Positions 16,267 through 23,907 of a stretch of DNA of 25,531 nucleotides are shown here, piece after piece. Within the stretch, counting starts at the first letter, position 1; the number at the start of each line of letters is the position of its first letter. The DNA comes from an uncultured Flavobacterium sp. GTDB taxonomy: Bacteria > Bacteroidota > Bacteroidia > Flavobacteriales > Flavobacteriaceae. Made by a program: the position numbers and the translations under genes. The notes beneath the pieces were generated by a model. It saw only the letters and a list, made by a program, of their open reading frames with translations, searched no databases and was not told the DNA's origin. The stretch covers positions 1-25,531 of the forward strand of contig NZ_CAMLMK010000036.1 of assembly GCF_946481155.1 (NCBI RefSeq). Reading direction: 5' to 3'.

Positions 16267-18069
16267 ATGTCAGCAGTAGGACACGATTTAAGTCACGATC
16301 ACGGACACGAGCACGAACATCACCATAAAGATACTTTTATCACAAAGTACATCTTTAGTATCGATCATAAAATGATTGCGAAGCAGTACCTTATTACAGG
16401 TCTGATTATGGGTATTATTGGCGTTATGATGTCTTTATTATTCCGTATGCAAATTGCTTGGCCGGAAGAATCTTTCGGTATTTTTAAATTCCTTTTAGGT
16501 GAAAAATTTGCTCCGGGAGGAGTAATGCGAAATGACATTTACCTTGCCTTGGTGACCATTCACGGTACTATCATGGTATTCTTCGTATTGACAGCAGGTT
16601 TGAGCGGAACCTTCAGTAACCTTTTAATTCCGTTACAGATTGGTGCGCGAGATATGGCTTCCGGATTCATGAACATGATTTCTTACTGGATGTTCTTTAT
16701 CTCTACCGTTATCATGTTGTGTTCTTTGTTCGTTGAATCAGGGCCGGCTTCTGCGGGATGGACGATTTATCCGCCGCTTTCTGCCTTGCCACAAGCGATT
16801 CCTGGTTCTGGTACGGGTATGACTTTATGGTTAGTTTCCATGGCGATATTCATTGCGTCGTCATTGATGGGATCTCTTAACTATGTGGTTACCGTAATTA
16901 ACCTGAGAACGAAAGGGATGTCAATGACAAGATTGCCATTAACAATCTGGGCATTCTTCGTTACTGCTATCATCGGTATCGTATCGTTCCCGGTTTTATT
17001 GTCTGCTGCGTTATTATTGATTTTTGACAGAAGCTTCGGAACATCGTTCTTCTTATCCGATATTTTCATTTCAGGTGAGGTTTTGCATTACCAAGGTGGT
17101 TCACCGGTATTGTTCGAGCATTTATTCTGGTTCTTGGGCCACCCTGAGGTATACATCGTATTATTACCGGCATTAGGTATTACTTCTGAGATTATCGCAA
17201 CCAACTCACGTAAGCCAATCTTCGGTTACCGTGCGATGATTGCTTCAATCTTAGCGATTGCCTTCTTATCGACTATCGTTTGGGGTCACCACATGTTCAT
17301 CTCTGGTATGAACCCATTCTTAGGATCGGTATTTACATTTACAACATTATTGATTGCGATTCCTTCTGCGGTAAAAGCATTCAACTACATAACCACACTT
17401 TGGAAAGGTAACTTGCAGCTAAACCCTGCCATGTTATTCTCTATCGGATTGGTTTCAACATTCATCACAGGTGGTTTAACAGGGATTATCCTTGGAGACT
17501 CAACTTTGGATATCAACGTTCACGATACATATTTCGTAGTGGCACACTTCCACTTGGTAATGGGTATCTCCGCACTTTACGGGTTCTTTGCCGGTGTGTA
17601 CCACTGGTTCCCTAAAATGTTCGGAAGAATGATGAACAAAAACTTAGGTTACATCCACTTCTGGGTAACGGCAGTATGTGCTTATGGAGTTTTCTTCCCA
17701 ATGCACTTCATTGGTATGGCGGGTCTTCCAAGACGTTACTATACAAACACAGCGTTCCCGTTATTTGACGATTTAGCTGATGTCAACGTATTGATTACAG
17801 TATTTGCTTTAGTGGGAGCTACTTTCCAATTAGCGTTTATCTGGAACTTCTTCTACAGTATTTTCTACGGTAAGAAAGCGCCACAAAACCCTTGGAGATC
17901 TAACACTCTTGAGTGGACTGCACCAGTAGAGCACATGCACGGTAACTGGCCGGGTGAAATTCCTCACGTATACCGTTGGCCTTACGATTACAGCAAGCCA
18001 GGTCACGACGAAGATTTCGTTCCGCAAACAGTGCCTTACAAAGAAGGAGAAGAACAACTTCATCACTAA
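16267..18069 (+). CDS. coxA: Cytochrome c oxidase subunit I, A1 type
   Basis: 600 residues, about 12 membrane helices. Heme a ligands are H99 (TIHGTIMVFF) and H429; the heme a3 ligand is H427 (VVAHFHLVMG). CuB ligands are H292 and H341/H342 (WGHHMF). H292-P-E294-V-Y296 gives the cross-linked Tyr and the D-channel Glu of type A1 oxidases, and IPSAVKAF supplies the K-channel Lys. The N-terminus before the first helix is His-rich (eight His among residues 6-20). It reduces O2 to water and pumps protons using electrons from CuA. It is the last gene of the operon, with a terminator 20 bases after the stop; subunit III is not encoded in the window. The start ATG follows an A-run, a typical flavobacterial leader. 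Confidence 0.97.
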   Translation: MSAVGHDLSHDHGHEHEHHHKDTFITKYIFSIDHKMIAKQYLITGLIMGIIGVMMSLLFRMQIAWPEESFGIFKFLLGEKFAPGGVMRNDIYLALVTIHGTIMVFFVLTAGLSGTFSNLLIPLQIGARDMASGFMNMISYWMFFISTVIMLCSLFVESGPASAGWTIYPPLSALPQAIPGSGTGMTLWLVSMAIFIASSLMGSLNYVVTVINLRTKGMSMTRLPLTIWAFFVTAIIGIVSFPVLLSAALLLIFDRSFGTSFFLSDIFISGEVLHYQGGSPVLFEHLFWFLGHPEVYIVLLPALGITSEIIATNSRKPIFGYRAMIASILAIAFLSTIVWGHHMFISGMNPFLGSVFTFTTLLIAIPSAVKAFNYITTLWKGNLQLNPAMLFSIGLVSTFITGGLTGIILGDSTLDINVHDTYFVVAHFHLVMGISALYGFFAGVYHWFPKMFGRMMNKNLGYIHFWVTAVCAYGVFFPMHFIGMAGLPRRYYTNTAFPLFDDLADVNVLITVFALVGATFQLAFIWNFFYSIFYGKKAPQNPWRSNTLEWTAPVEHMHGNWPGEIPHVYRWPYDYSKPGHDEDFVPQTVPYKEGEEQLHH

Positions 18070-18089
18070 GATTATAATTCATATAAAAG

Positions 18090-18117
18090 AAGCCTTTCCC
18101 TGTGGAGAGGCTTTTTT
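18090..18117 (+). terminator. Terminator of the ACIII-oxidase operon
   Basis: A 10-bp stem (18090-18099 with 18104-18113, one G-T pair) with loop CTGT runs into a T tract to 18117, 20 bases after the coxA stop. Confidence 0.88.
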
Positions 18118-18161
18118 ATGTGACATGCTTTTACATTTTTAATTTCCTTAAGCAAGTTTAT

Positions 18162-18677
18162 ATGCCTGAAGATCTGATTCCCATGTCTCTTATTGAAGTT
18201 AGGGAGCTACTATTTAATCCCTGCAATTTCCAAATTACAAATGTGGTTCAGGAGCCAGAAAGTACCGACTATTCCGCCCATAAGCTCGAGATCAACGGCT
18301 TAAAAATACTATTTCGTGTCGCTAAGATCACGCCAACAAAAGTTGGTCAGTTTGTTACTTTATGGAAACGAATTGAAAAGGGCCCCATTCAACCTTATGA
18401 TTTTACCGATGCTATTGATTTTGTAGTTATCAATGCAAAAACAGAGTGTCATTTGGGTCAATTCGTTTTTCCGAAATCAGCACTCCTACAACGAGGAATA
18501 TTTTCTACAGTTTCAAAAGAAGGCAAACGCGCTATAAGAGTGTATCCGTCGTGGGATAAAACGGAGAGTAAGCAGGCACAAGCATCTCAAAAATGGCAAT
18601 TAGAGTATTTTCTGGATATTCCTTTTGATAAACCGATAGATGTCGGCAAGGCAAAATTGTTATATAACTGTAAATAA
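18162..18677 (+). CDS. mepB: MepB family protein
   Basis: 171 residues from the ATG at 18162. The frame also allows an ATG at 18102, but that lies inside the coxA terminator and adds an unlikely sequence; a start at 18183 is also possible. The protein shows the MepB (PF08877) pattern: KITPTKVGQFVTLWKRI, GPIQPYDFTDAIDFVVI, HLGQFVFPKSALLQRGI, GKRAIRVYPSWD, and the tail KWQLEYFLDI. MepB is named after the third gene of the staphylococcal mepRAB efflux locus, but its biochemical role is unknown. No signal peptide or membrane helix is seen, so it is cytoplasmic. No multidrug transporter or MarR-type regulator neighbours it here, so the context gives no help. It is convergent with the permease gene across a shared terminator. 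Confidence 0.88.
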   Translation: MPEDLIPMSLIEVRELLFNPCNFQITNVVQEPESTDYSAHKLEINGLKILFRVAKITPTKVGQFVTLWKRIEKGPIQPYDFTDAIDFVVINAKTECHLGQFVFPKSALLQRGIFSTVSKEGKRAIRVYPSWDKTESKQAQASQKWQLEYFLDIPFDKPIDVGKAKLLYNCK

Positions 18678-18680
18678 TAT

Positions 18681-18712
18681 AAAAACCCGCAACAATACTG
18701 CTGCGGGTTTTT
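18681..18712. terminator. Bidirectional terminator between mepB and the permease gene
   Basis: A perfect 11-bp stem AAAAACCCGCA/TGCGGGTTTTT (18681-18691 with 18702-18712) closes on a 10-base loop. The A and T runs at the stem ends serve both strands, fitting the convergent genes ending at 18677 and 18732. Confidence 0.92.
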
Positions 18713-18731
18713 CCATTTATAAAAGGTTTTT

Positions 18732-20135
18732 TTATTCTTTGGCCTTCGTCATATAATAAACAGGAATTCCTGCCAGCATAATCAGTACACCCCAACCGCA
18801 AGTGGAGAATTTGGTAATCAAAAGCGAAATACTGATCGCAGAAGCCACCAATATATAGAACGCAGGCAAGAACGGATAGCCAAAAGCTTTATATGGTCGT
18901 TCAGTTTCCGGCTGTTTTCTGCGTAAGATGAAAATGCCATATATCGTAAGGATATAAAAAATCAATACAATAATCACCACGAAATCAAGTAAGTCACCAT
19001 ATTTTCCGGTTAAGCATAATGCCGATGCCCAAAGACATTGCGCCCATAGTGCCCAGGCCGGTACGCTGAATTCATTTAAGTTGGCTGCTTTTTTAAAGAA
19101 CAACCCGTCTTTGGCCATAGTATAATAAACACGCGCTCCCGCCATAATCAGTCCATTGTTACAGGCAAAAGTGGAAATCATAATCATGATAGCAATAATC
19201 AATGTGCCAATATTTCCAAAGATATTATTAGCCGCAACTACCGCCACACGATCTGATTTCGCAAAAGCAATGTCTTGTAATGGCACAACGGCAACATACA
19301 TAACGTTCGCCAATACATAAATAATGGTCACAATAAAAGTTCCTAAGAATAAGCTCAGTCCCACATTGCGCTGCGGATTTTTAATTTCCCCGGCAATGAA
19401 AGTCACACCATTCCAGGCATCACTTGAAAATAAGGAACCTACCATTGCGGCGGAAATTCCGGTTATCAAAGCAGTTCCCGAGATTGGAATCCAGGATCCT
19501 GTTTCGGCATTATAAGATTTCGTCGCCCAGACATCGGTCCAGTTCGCCTCCCAGATATTGGCTTTGGCGGCCATTAATCCGAAAATAATCAATCCCACCA
19601 AAGAGGCAATTTTTATAATGGTTAAAACCGTCTGAAGCATCTTTCCGTTTTTCACTCCGCGACTGTTGATATACGTCAGCAGGATGATTGTGAAAATCGA
19701 CACCAATTGCGCAGCGTTGAGTTTAAACGATCCGATTTCATACAAGACATTTTCATCACTGACTGCGGGTACTAAATAAGCAGCAAACTTCGAGAAAGCC
19801 ACACCCACAGCAGCAATTGTGCCGGTTTGGATGACTCCGAAGAAACTCCAGCCATACAAAAAGGCGATAAGTTTGTTATAGGCTTCTTTCAGATAAACAT
19901 ATTGTCCGCCCGCTTTAGGGAACATGGCACTTAATTCGCCATAGCTTACCGCAGCGATAATGGTGATCACACCGGACAGTAACCAGATTAATAAAAGCCA
20001 TGCCGTCGAACCCACCTGTCGGGCGATATCGGCACTTACTATAAAAATCCCCGAACCAATCATGGAGCCTACCACAAGCATGGTACCGTCCAGTAATCCC
20101 AATTCGCGTTTCAAATGTGTATTCTCGTCTTGCAT
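18732..20135 (-). CDS. APC-family amino-acid permease
   Basis: 467 residues with about 12 membrane helices. The N-terminal HLKRELGLLDGTMLVVGSMI leads into the first helix with the SGIF motif (IGSGIFIVSADIAR), the amino-acid-binding unwound segment of the amino acid-polyamine-organocation family. YGELSAMFPKAGGQYVYLKE is the second signature. It is most like the LAT/YfnA branch, importing or exchanging neutral or branched amino acids across the inner membrane; the exact substrate is unknown. No solute-binding or regulatory partner is adjacent. It is transcribed away from yjdI, sharing a 90-base divergent region, and ends at the bidirectional terminator shared with mepB. Confidence 0.92.
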   Translation of the reverse strand: MQDENTHLKRELGLLDGTMLVVGSMIGSGIFIVSADIARQVGSTAWLLLIWLLSGVITIIAAVSYGELSAMFPKAGGQYVYLKEAYNKLIAFLYGWSFFGVIQTGTIAAVGVAFSKFAAYLVPAVSDENVLYEIGSFKLNAAQLVSIFTIILLTYINSRGVKNGKMLQTVLTIIKIASLVGLIIFGLMAAKANIWEANWTDVWATKSYNAETGSWIPISGTALITGISAAMVGSLFSSDAWNGVTFIAGEIKNPQRNVGLSLFLGTFIVTIIYVLANVMYVAVVPLQDIAFAKSDRVAVVAANNIFGNIGTLIIAIMIMISTFACNNGLIMAGARVYYTMAKDGLFFKKAANLNEFSVPAWALWAQCLWASALCLTGKYGDLLDFVVIIVLIFYILTIYGIFILRRKQPETERPYKAFGYPFLPAFYILVASAISISLLITKFSTCGWGVLIMLAGIPVYYMTKAKE

Positions 20136-20156
20136 AAAGTTTGTGTTTTATCCTGC

Positions 20157-20164
20157 TAAAGATA
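20157..20164 (-). promoter_or_regulatory. Weak candidate -7 box for the permease gene
   Basis: On the minus strand these bases read TATCTTTA, one base away from TAnnTTTG, 21 bases before the ATG at 20135. No clear -33 box is seen. Confidence 0.3.
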
Positions 20165-20225
20165 TAAAAACATACCTTTTAATATAGATTTTTTTGTAAC
20201 TTTCATAAAGCTAATTCTTACGATT

Positions 20226-20456
20226 ATGGAAAATAAAAAAGAATACTCAAACGGAGAAGTTACTATAGTTTGGAAACAACATCTTTGCCAGCATTCCGGA
20301 AATTGCGTTCGCGGTTTGCCTTCTGTTTTCCGTCCAAAGGTACAGCCATGGATTGAAGCACGCGGTGCCAGTTCAGACGAAATAGTAGAGCAGGTGAAAA
20401 AATGTCCGTCGGGAGCCTTGTCCTATTATTATAATAAAGACAAAGATGGACATTAG
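20226..20456 (+). CDS. yjdI: Small (4Fe-4S) mono-cluster protein, YjdI family
   Basis: 76 residues matching the YjdI/Fer4_19 family (PF06902): VTIVWKQHLCQHSGNCVRGL, VFRP, PWI, and KCPSGALSY. Cysteines are at 21, 27 and 60; only three Cys are present, as is usual for this family, so the fourth ligand of the presumed Fe-S cluster would be another residue. Cytoplasmic; its role is unknown. It overlaps the next gene by 11 bases. The same order, yjdI followed by the GNAT-like yjdJ, occurs in E. coli, which supports the pairing. Confidence 0.9.
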   Translation: MENKKEYSNGEVTIVWKQHLCQHSGNCVRGLPSVFRPKVQPWIEARGASSDEIVEQVKKCPSGALSYYYNKDKDGH

Positions 20457-20754
20457 TCTCGACCATCTGGAACTCAGAATAAATGAGGATAAAGGACATT
20501 TTGAGTTGGGAGTAGAGGGTCATGTAGCCTTTATTGAGTATAAAATCACCAAGCAAAATATTATTTTTCTCACCCACACCGAAGTTCCAAAAATATTAGA
20601 AGGAAAAGGAGTAGGTTCAGCAATCGTTTCCAAAACACTACAATGGATAAAATCAAAAGGGTATCCGCTGGCGCCGCTTTGTCCTTTTGTCGCAGCCTAC
20701 ATTAAAAGACATCCGGAATGGAAGGAAATTCTGGCACCGGGATATCATATCTGA
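20446..20754 (+). CDS. yjdJ: GNAT-type N-acetyltransferase-like protein, YjdJ family
   Basis: 102 residues, the minimal acetyltransferase of the YjdJ/Acetyltransf_CG family (PF14542): GHVAFIEYKI, the hydrophobic strand NIIFLTHTEVP, then LEGKGVGSAIVSKTLQWIKS, which resembles the acetyl-CoA pyrophosphate-binding loop. LCPFVAAYIKRHPEW (the family's CPF..Y...HPE signature) follows. The substrate is unknown. The ATG lies inside the end of yjdI (11-base overlap), indicating coupled translation. ruvB follows after 63 bases with its own promoter box, so the two are probably separate units. Confidence 0.9.
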   Translation: MDISLDHLELRINEDKGHFELGVEGHVAFIEYKITKQNIIFLTHTEVPKILEGKGVGSAIVSKTLQWIKSKGYPLAPLCPFVAAYIKRHPEWKEILAPGYHI

Positions 20755-20805
20755 TTTCAGGTCCAGAAACTGCTGTCGTAATTCTGCAAACTGCTCACTT
20801 TCTGT

Positions 20806-20813
20806 TATCTTTG
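20806..20813 (+). promoter_or_regulatory. Candidate -7 box (TATCTTTG) directly before ruvB
   Basis: TATCTTTG fits TAnnTTTG and ends only 4 bases before the ruvB ATG at 20818. Transcription would start at or within a few bases of the ATG, giving a leaderless mRNA. The -33 region has no perfect TTG. Confidence 0.5.
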
Positions 20814-20817
20814 CCCT

Positions 20818-21840
20818 ATGAACGAAAATCTGAACCCCAATAAAGAGCGTTTCACTCCGCAGGAAGTCGATATCGAAAAGGCACTGCGCCCGTTAAGTTT
20901 TGATGATTTCACCGGACAGGATCAGGTGCTGGAAAACCTGAAAGTGTTCGTTGAAGCGGCCAATCAGCGAGACGAAGCCTTAGATCACACCTTGTTTCAC
21001 GGTCCTCCCGGATTGGGAAAAACCACGTTGGCCAACATCTTGGCGAACGAATTGGGCGTGGGCATAAAAATTACCTCAGGCCCCGTATTGGATAAACCTG
21101 GAGATTTAGCAGGATTGCTGACGAATCTGGAAGAACGTGATGTTTTATTCATAGACGAAATCCACCGCCTAAGTCCTATTGTGGAAGAATATCTGTATTC
21201 AGCAATGGAGGATTTCAAGATTGATATCATGATCGAAAGTGGTCCGAACGCCCGTACAGTGCAAATCAACCTGAATCCGTTTACGCTGGTGGGTGCCACA
21301 ACGCGGTCGGGATTATTGACCGCGCCAATGCGTGCCCGTTTCGGAATCCAGAGCCGTCTGCACTATTACAATACGGAATTGCTGACGACCATCGTACAGC
21401 GTAGTTCTTCAATATTAAATGTTCCGATTTCCATGGAAGCCGCAATTGAAATTGCAGGCCGAAGCAGGGGAACGCCCCGTATCGCCAACGCACTTTTACG
21501 CCGCGTTCGTGATTTCGCACAAATCAAAGGCAACGGAAAAATCGATATCGAAATTGCAAGATTTGCCCTGAAAGCATTAAACGTAGATGCGCACGGACTG
21601 GACGAAATGGACAACAAAATCCTGACAACGATCATCGAAAAATTCAAAGGCGGACCGGTTGGTTTAACCACATTGGCCACCGCAGTTTCCGAAAGCGGAG
21701 AAACCATCGAGGAAGTATACGAACCGTTCCTGATCCAGGATGGTTTTATCATGCGCACGCCCCGGGGAAGAGAAGCTACCGAAAAAGCATATAAGCATTT
21801 AGGTAAAATTAAGACAAATATTCAGGGAGGTTTGTTTTAG
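20818..21840 (+). CDS. ruvB: Holliday junction branch-migration ATPase RuvB
   Basis: 340 residues, full length. The N-terminal stretch [20 protein letters not shown] is the RuvB signature. Walker A is GPPGLGKTT (62-70), Walker B FIDEIH (111-116), sensor 1 GATTRSG, and an arginine-finger region MRARFGI follows. The C-terminal winged helix is seen in [20 protein letters not shown] and [19 protein letters not shown]. RuvB hexamers drive branch migration of Holliday junctions together with RuvA. ruvA is not next to it, as is common outside proteobacteria. The stop is immediately followed by the noncoding hairpin element at 21841. Confidence 0.98.
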   Translation: MNENLNPNKERFTPQEVDIEKALRPLSFDDFTGQDQVLENLKVFVEAANQRDEALDHTLFHGPPGLGKTTLANILANELGVGIKITSGPVLDKPGDLAGLLTNLEERDVLFIDEIHRLSPIVEEYLYSAMEDFKIDIMIESGPNARTVQINLNPFTLVGATTRSGLLTAPMRARFGIQSRLHYYNTELLTTIVQRSSSILNVPISMEAAIEIAGRSRGTPRIANALLRRVRDFAQIKGNGKIDIEIARFALKALNVDAHGLDEMDNKILTTIIEKFKGGPVGLTTLATAVSESGETIEEVYEPFLIQDGFIMRTPRGREATEKAYKHLGKIKTNIQGGLF

Positions 21841-21972
21841 GGCATTGCCCGCCTCCATACTTACAGCGCGCCGGGCTTTCGCACTCGCTTTTTTTATCTC
21901 AGCGATGCTGCAGTAAAAAAGAGCTCAGACAATTGCTCACCCGAACGAAGTGAACTGATCGCAGATAATCCC
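21841..21972. repeat. Noncoding hairpin-rich element, possible dispersed repeat
   Basis: Between ruvB and the next gene lies a stretch with no convincing ORF and visibly higher G+C than other gaps. It begins at the ruvB stop with the palindrome GGGCATTGCCC (21840-21850). Its centre holds a long hairpin: CTTTTTTA with TAAAAAAG (about 21888-21896 and 21914-21921) around CAGC-GAT-GCTG (21900-21910). It ends near AATCCC (21967-21972), which can pair with GGG(C)ATT at its start. The sequence looks to me like a dispersed extragenic repeat of Flavobacterium genomes; that is an impression, not a search result. It may also help end ruvB transcription. Confidence 0.5.
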
Positions 21973-21990
21973 TAATGTAAAATAACTGGT

Positions 21991-22503
21991 ATGTGCAAAG
22001 TAACAATTATAGTGTTAATCGGATTTCTGTTTTTGGTATTAGGTTGTCAGCAAAAAGAAACAGATAAACCAAGTTTTGATACTTTTGAAATTAGCTATAC
22101 GGATGGATGGATAACGAAGTATTCTTTTCTGATGTATTCAAGTAAAAAGTACTATTGCAAGACAGGGAACTATTATCCTCAAACGGGAGTATTGCCAGAT
22201 TCTATTTTTCAGATGGCGGACAAACTCGCTAGTGAGGAACTGTTGAAGAATCAAAAAAAAGATTCTATAAAAGCAAATTGTTATGATTGTCCTATACTTT
22301 CAATAAAAATCAATTCGAAGAATAAAAAAGTTATCCTATATCAAAAAGGAAGTGCAGATAATGAATTTGACAATCTCATTGTTTCGCTAAGTAGATTTTA
22401 TGAAATTGGTAAGCATAAAGAAATAGATTCAATGGTGGTTTTTGAGACGGAAAATGCAATTGCACTTCCGTTTCCGCCAGCTGTAAAATCGCATGTAGAA
22501 TAA
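21991..22503 (+). CDS. Predicted lipoprotein of unknown function
   Basis: 170 residues. The N-terminus is a lipoprotein signal with lipobox LVLGC (lipidated Cys19) followed by QQKETDKPS. The mature part has FEISYTDGWITKYSFLMYSS, a CYDCPILSIKI stretch with two close cysteines, and a C-terminal FETENAIALPFPPAVKS. I do not recognise a family. Its base composition is more AT-rich than ruvB upstream or queG downstream. It lies between the hairpin element and queG, with 23 bases to the latter. In Bacteroidetes such proteins sit in the inner or outer membrane leaflet facing the periplasm. Confidence 0.75.
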   Translation: MCKVTIIVLIGFLFLVLGCQQKETDKPSFDTFEISYTDGWITKYSFLMYSSKKYYCKTGNYYPQTGVLPDSIFQMADKLASEELLKNQKKDSIKANCYDCPILSIKINSKNKKVILYQKGSADNEFDNLIVSLSRFYEIGKHKEIDSMVVFETENAIALPFPPAVKSHVE

Positions 22504-22526
22504 TAATTTTTCATTAGCATAGTGTT

Positions 22527-23447
22527 TTGAATTTGAAATCAGTCTATACACAGCGCATCAAGTCCGAAGCCCAACGCCTCGGATTTTTGTCTTGTGGGAT
22601 ATCAAAAGCGGGTTTTCTGGAAGAAGAAGCACCGCGATTGGAACGCTGGCTCAAAAATGGGATGCATGGCGAGATGCAGTATATGGAAAACCATTTCGAC
22701 AAACGCCTGGATCCGACATTGTTGATAGACGATGCTAAAAGCGTAATCTCGTTATTGCTGAATTATTATCCTTCGGAAGTCCAAAATCCCGAAAGCTATA
22801 AGATCTCCAAATACGCTTACGGCCAGGATTACCATTTCGTAATCAAAGACAAACTCAAAGACTTACTCAAATTCATCCAAACTGAAATCGGAGAGGTATC
22901 CGGACGGGCTTTTGTCGATTCGGCGCCGGTGCTGGACAAAGCATGGGCAGCAAAAAGCGGCTTGGGATGGATTGGTAAAAATGCTAATTTACTCTCGAAG
23001 CAGGTAGGATCATTCTTTTTTATTGCGGAATTGATCGTCGATTTAGAATTGGACTACGATACCATAACCACCGATCATTGCGGAACCTGTACAGCTTGCC
23101 TAGATGCCTGTCCCACCGAAGCGATTGTGGCGCCTTATGTGGTGGACGGCAGCAAATGCATTTCCTATTTCACCATCGAGCTAAAGGATAATTTACCTGC
23201 CGAAATGAAAGGCAAATTTGAAGATTGGGCTTTTGGCTGCGACATCTGTCAGGATGTTTGCCCGTGGAACCGCTTCTCAAAACCGCACAACGAGCCGCTT
23301 TTCAATCCAAACCCCGAAATCCTTTCGTTCTCCAAAAAAGATTGGGAAGAAATTACCGAAGATACGTTTCGAAAAGTGTTTAAAAACTCTGCCGTGAAAC
23401 GTACAAAGCTAAGCGGACTGAAACGGAATATTGACTTCCTGAAATAA
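22527..23447 (+). CDS. queG: Epoxyqueuosine reductase QueG
   Basis: 306 residues. The last step of queuosine synthesis: reduction of epoxyqueuosine in tRNA by a cobalamin- and Fe-S-dependent enzyme. Seen are the N-terminal [20 protein letters not shown], the conserved [20 protein letters not shown] with Asp131 as the likely catalytic acid, and two [4Fe-4S] motifs: C185/188/191/195 with C245 probably linked to the other set, and C211 with C238/241/245 ([11 protein letters not shown]). The start is a TTG at 22527: an in-frame TAG at 22515 excludes anything further upstream and no ATG occurs until residue 46, which is past conserved sequence. Its stop touches the stop of the convergent DUF2062 gene with no base between. 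Confidence 0.96.
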   Translation: MNLKSVYTQRIKSEAQRLGFLSCGISKAGFLEEEAPRLERWLKNGMHGEMQYMENHFDKRLDPTLLIDDAKSVISLLLNYYPSEVQNPESYKISKYAYGQDYHFVIKDKLKDLLKFIQTEIGEVSGRAFVDSAPVLDKAWAAKSGLGWIGKNANLLSKQVGSFFFIAELIVDLELDYDTITTDHCGTCTACLDACPTEAIVAPYVVDGSKCISYFTIELKDNLPAEMKGKFEDWAFGCDICQDVCPWNRFSKPHNEPLFNPNPEILSFSKKDWEEITEDTFRKVFKNSAVKRTKLSGLKRNIDFLK

Positions 23448-23906
23448 CTATAGGTCCTTTTCCTTTTTCTCTTTTCTTTTTGCCCGTATCGCCCTGTATT
23501 TCACAACCATGTATTTTGAGAAAAAATAGGCGCCTGCGGCCATCAGCGCGCTCACGATAAAAGACCCAAGCAAGATATTCAAACCGGTCTTACCCAGGTT
23601 TTCTTTCCAGTGATCAACGTCGAAGGCAACATTGTTGTTGAGAATCCATGAACCTACTTTGAAATTCAGGATCATGAAAAACGGACTGGTAAACGGATTC
23701 GAAATAATACTGGTGGCTAATGCAATGGGCAGGTTAAAGCTATAGATCCTGCTTAGCACCAATACCAATACCGTTCCGAATCCAAAGGTCGGAAAGACGC
23801 TGATGAAAGTACCAATCGCTGCTCCCCACGCAATTTCATTGACGCTATGGTGGGATTTGGCTATTTTCCAGAAGAATTGCGTTATTGTTTTCCAGTTCCA
23901 TTTCAT
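23448..23906 (-). CDS. DUF2062 membrane protein
   Basis: 152 residues. After KWNWKTITQFFWKIAKSHHS comes the DUF2062 core: WGAAIGTFISVFPTFGFGTV, then LVLSRIYSFNLPIALATSI, ISNPFTSPFFM, and a final membrane helix (about 115-135, LNILLGSFIVSALMAAGAYF). The C-terminus is strongly basic (RAIRAKRKEKKEKDL), so it is cytoplasmic. DUF2062 proteins are small inner-membrane proteins of unclear function, sometimes fused or adjacent to glycosyltransferases or lipid enzymes. Here the gene starts 1 base after the stop of the phospholipase D gene, so the pair is co-transcribed and a link to membrane lipid metabolism is a reasonable inference. Confidence 0.88.
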   Translation of the reverse strand: MKWNWKTITQFFWKIAKSHHSVNEIAWGAAIGTFISVFPTFGFGTVLVLVLSRIYSFNLPIALATSIISNPFTSPFFMILNFKVGSWILNNNVAFDVDHWKENLGKTGLNILLGSFIVSALMAAGAYFFSKYMVVKYRAIRAKRKEKKEKDL

Positions 23907-23907
23907 T

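Noticed and set aside
18102..18161. Upstream ATG extending mepB by 20 codons
   Set aside because: It falls within the loop and stem of the coxA terminator and the added residues do not match the family pattern.
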